From contig JAJZSQ010000008.1 in NCBI GenBank assembly GCA_021849615.1, forward strand, positions 1 to 53,670: a DNA stretch of 53,670 bases, given 5' to 3'. Source of the stretch: Pseudomonadota bacterium (GTDB lineage Bacteria; Pseudomonadota; Gammaproteobacteria; Steroidobacterales; Steroidobacteraceae). Positions within the stretch are counted from its first letter, which is position 1, and each line of letters begins with the position of its first letter. Under the pieces are notes generated by a model. The model saw nothing but the letters and a program-made list of their open reading frames with translations, did not search any database and was not told the DNA's origin. Positions 51,776 through 53,670 of this stretch are shown here, piece after piece. The translations under genes were made by a program, and so were the position numbers.

Positions 51776-52384
51776 ATGTCAGGTCTGCCGCTCAGGCTGG
51801 TGGTGGGGCTCGGGAATCCGGGCCCCACCTATGCCCGTACCCGGCACAATGCCGGCTTCGAGTTCGTCGAGGAGTTGGCGCGGCGCACGGGCACGAGCCT
51901 GCGCGCCGAGCCGCGTCATCAGGGCGAGCTCGGGCGGATGAGGATCGGTGCGCACGAGATCTGGCTGCTCAAGCCCATGACCTTCATGAACTTGAGCGGG
52001 GCTGCCGTGCAGAGCGTGGCCGGCTTCTACAAGATCCCGCTCGATGCGGTGCTGGTGGCGCACGATGAGCTCGACTTCCCGCCCGGAGTGGTGCGGCTGA
52101 AGCACGGCGGTGGCGCCGGCGGTCACAACGGGCTGCGGGACATCATGGCGCGCCTGGGCGCCTCGTTCTGGCGGCTGCGTATCGGCATCGGCCACCCCGG
52201 TGTGCGCGATGCGGTGCTGAACTACGTGCTCGGCCGGCCCGCGGCGGCCGACGCCGATGCAATAGGCGCGGCATTGCGCGATGCGGCCGACGCACTGCCG
52301 GTGATGCTGCAGGAGGGTGCGCAGAAGGCCATGAACCAACTGCATTCGCGCACCGACGCGGCATCATCAGATCGCCCGGCGTAA
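51776..52384 (+). CDS. pth: Peptidyl-tRNA hydrolase
   Basis: Releases tRNA from stalled peptidyl-tRNA. 202 residues. The catalytic His is in [11 protein letters not shown], with the conserved [11 protein letters not shown] start, [10 protein letters not shown], the Asp-containing [11 protein letters not shown] and [14 protein letters not shown]. It starts 24 bases after rplY, as in the classic rplY–pth–ychF order. Confidence 0.98.
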   Translation: MSGLPLRLVVGLGNPGPTYARTRHNAGFEFVEELARRTGTSLRAEPRHQGELGRMRIGAHEIWLLKPMTFMNLSGAAVQSVAGFYKIPLDAVLVAHDELDFPPGVVRLKHGGGAGGHNGLRDIMARLGASFWRLRIGIGHPGVRDAVLNYVLGRPAAADADAIGAALRDAADALPVMLQEGAQKAMNQLHSRTDAASSDRPA

Positions 52385-52409
52385 GTCCGGGCTCGAAGGA
52401 GTTTCATAC

Positions 52410-53504
52410 ATGTCTATCCGCTGCGGCATCGTGGGGCTGCCGAATGTCGGCAAGTCGACGCTGTTCAATGCGCTGACGCAGGCGCAGAACGCGGCGGCGG
52501 CCAATTATCCGTTTTGCACCATCGACCCGAACGTCGGCATGGTGCCGGTGCCGGATGCGCGGCTCGATGCGCTCGCCGAAATCGTCCATCCCGAGCGCAC
52601 CGTTCCGGCTACCGTGGAATTCGTGGACATTGCGGGCCTCGTGGCCGGTGCGTCCAAGGGTGAGGGGCTCGGCAACCAGTTTCTCTCCCATATCCGTGAA
52701 GTCGACGCGATTGCGCACGTGGTGCGCTGCTTCGAGAGCTCCGACATCGTGCATGTCGCGGGCAAGGTCGACCCGCTGAGCGACATCGAGGTGATCGACA
52801 CCGAGCTGGCGCTGGCGGATCTCTCGACCGTCGAGAAGGGCCTAGAGCGCGCCGCCAAGGCCACCAAGAGCGGTGACAAGGATGCGCTGCGCAAGAAGCA
52901 GCTTCTTGAGCGGGTCAAGGCGCATCTCGATCAGGTGAAGCCGGTTCGGGCGATGAGCCTCTCGGCGGAGGAGGCGCGTGACCTGCGCGAGCTGCAGCTG
53001 ATCACGGCCAAGCCGGTCATGTACGTCGCGAACGTTGCCGAGGGCGGGTTCAAGGGAAATCCGCTACTCGAGCGGGTCGAGCAGCGGGCGGCGACCGAGG
53101 GGGCCGTCACCGTTGCGATCTGTGCGGCCATCGAGGCGGAAATCGCCCAGCTGGATGCCGCGGACCGAGTGGGGTTCTTGGCCGAGCTCGGCCTCGAGGA
53201 GCCGGGTCTCGACCGGGTCATCCGGGCCGGCTACCGGCTGCTCGGGCTGCAGACCTATTTCACGGCCGGGGAGAAGGAAGTGCGGGCCTGGACGGTGCAC
53301 GTCGGCGCCACGGCGCCCCAGGCTGCCGGGGTGATCCATACGGATTTCGAGCGTGGATTCATCCGAGCCGAGGTGATCGGCTATGCGGATTACATTGCCT
53401 GCCGGGGCGAGGCGGGAGCCCGGGAGGCGGGCAAGCTGCGCCTGGAAGGCAAGGAATATGTGATGCACGAAGGAGACGTGGTCCACTTCCGGTTCAACGT
53501 CTAG
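52410..53504 (+). CDS. ychF: Ribosome-associated ATPase YchF (OLA1 type)
   Basis: Obg-family P-loop protein that prefers ATP over GTP and associates with ribosomes. 364 residues. The P-loop is [14 protein letters not shown], switch I contains [11 protein letters not shown], and G3 is [17 protein letters not shown]. The usual NKxD specificity motif is replaced by NVAE, the basis of ATP preference in this family. A helical insert (about residues 130-200) and a C-terminal TGS domain ([27 protein letters not shown]) complete it. A GAAGGAG precedes the ATG. Confidence 0.98.
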   Translation: MSIRCGIVGLPNVGKSTLFNALTQAQNAAAANYPFCTIDPNVGMVPVPDARLDALAEIVHPERTVPATVEFVDIAGLVAGASKGEGLGNQFLSHIREVDAIAHVVRCFESSDIVHVAGKVDPLSDIEVIDTELALADLSTVEKGLERAAKATKSGDKDALRKKQLLERVKAHLDQVKPVRAMSLSAEEARDLRELQLITAKPVMYVANVAEGGFKGNPLLERVEQRAATEGAVTVAICAAIEAEIAQLDAADRVGFLAELGLEEPGLDRVIRAGYRLLGLQTYFTAGEKEVRAWTVHVGATAPQAAGVIHTDFERGFIRAEVIGYADYIACRGEAGAREAGKLRLEGKEYVMHEGDVVHFRFNV

Positions 53505-53508
53505 GCGG

Positions 53509-53538
53509 TTGACACCCCCGGTATCCCCCGCCGACAAT
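53509..53538 (+). promoter_or_regulatory. Candidate promoter of tRNA-Met
   Basis: A perfect TTGACA (53509-53514) and GACAAT (53533-53538) are 18 bases apart, just after the ychF stop. The region after the -10 is GC-rich (GCGCCCCCC), as in stable-RNA promoters under stringent control. A leader of about 50 bases would precede the tRNA. Confidence 0.55.
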
Positions 53539-53561
53539 GCGCCCCCCTCCTGGGGAGGCCA

Positions 53562-53581
53562 CCGCCGGCGCGTGCCGGCGG
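53562..53581 (+). repeat. 8-bp perfect inverted repeat in the tRNA-Met leader
   Basis: CCGCCGGC and GCCGGCGG pair perfectly around a 4-base GCGT loop, 12 bases before the mature tRNA. It may be a processing signal, an antiterminator-like element or a leftover terminator. Confidence 0.45.
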
Positions 53582-53593
53582 CTCAGCCGTCGT

Positions 53594-53670
53594 GGAAAGG
53601 TAGCTCAGCTGGTTAGAGCACGGCACTCATAATGCCGGGGTCGAGGGTTCGAGTCCCTCCCTTTCCACCA
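53594..53670 (+). tRNA. tRNA-Met (anticodon CAT, elongator)
   Basis: 77 nucleotides including an encoded CCA, ending at the window edge. The acceptor arms GGAAAGG and CCTTTCC pair fully, which excludes the initiator type with its unpaired first base. The D-arm is GCTCAGCTGGTTAGAGC, the anticodon stem CGGCA/TGCCG holds the loop CTCATAA, and the T-loop is TTCGAGT. It closely resembles E. coli elongator tRNA-Met; a lysidine-modified tRNA-Ile2 is the only alternative with this anticodon. Confidence 0.95.

Noticed and set aside
53594-53670. Reading the CAT-anticodon tRNA as initiator tRNA-fMet or tRNA-Ile2.
   Set aside because: The fully paired first acceptor base excludes the initiator, and body sequence follows elongator tRNA-Met; tRNA-Ile2 remains a small possibility.

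Overview
The window is 53.7 kb of GC-rich, very compact gammaproteobacterial-type chromosome. The gene neighbourhoods are those of Pseudomonas/Xanthomonas-like bacteria: mreBCD–mrdA–rodA–mltB–rlpA–dacA–ybeD beside lipB–lipA, lptD–surA–pdxA–rsmA–apaG–apaH beside amgK–murU, and lolB–ispE–tRNA-Gln–prs–rplY–pth–ychF. An LPS exporter (LptD), the Lol lipoprotein system (LolB) and SurA show a Gram-negative cell with an outer membrane. The lineage cannot be fixed from one window; a Xanthomonadales/Nevskiales/Steroidobacterales-like organism is my best guess and is inference. I see no insertion sequence, prophage, integrase, CRISPR array or rRNA.

Layout. 1-2.9 kb: rlmI–lgt–thyA, minus strand. 3-8.2 kb: a DUF255 thioredoxin-fold protein converging on a bifunctional proline dehydrogenase PutA, with a divergent Lrp-type regulator. 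8.8-11.7 kb: the most accessory-looking stretch, with an Xre/RES toxin–antitoxin pair and an orphan PDZ-like/multi-TM/GAF membrane protein. 11.7-19.6 kb: minus-strand block nbaC, apaH, apaG, a Usp protein, rsmA, pdxA, surA, lptD. 19.6-24.0 kb: plus-strand amgK–murU (cell-wall sugar recycling), lipA–lipB (lipoate) and a CPBP protein. 24.1-34.1 kb: minus-strand cell-shape/peptidoglycan block from mreB to ybeD. 34.3-37.5 kb: gatCAB. 37.5-44.2 kb: hslO, then a SahR-like regulator with metF and metH. 44.2-48.3 kb: a membrane protein, prmC, ppiB, mtgA, prfA. 48.4-53.7 kb: lolB, ispE, tRNA-Gln, prs, rplY, pth, ychF, tRNA-Met.

Functional themes. Much of the window serves the envelope: elongasome (MreBCD, PBP2, RodA), wall trimming (DacA, MltB, RlpA, MtgA), MurNAc recycling (AmgK, MurU), and outer-membrane assembly (Lgt, LolB, SurA, LptD). 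A second theme is translation (GatCAB, PrfA, PrmC, Pth, RplY, RsmA, RlmI, YchF and two tRNAs). A third is one-carbon/methionine metabolism (ThyA, SahR–MetF–MetH).

Compactness is striking. There are ten exact 4-base stop/start overlaps, no gene-free stretch over 300 bases, stop-codon-overlapping hairpins at several convergent junctions, and several -10-like hexamers so close to the start codon that leaderless mRNAs are suggested. No wholly new system is proven here. The strongest leads are an 18-bp dyad in front of the SahR-like methionine regulator, the Xre/RES module with helically phased repeats in its promoter, and the orphan GAF membrane protein with a long hairpin over its ribosome-binding site.
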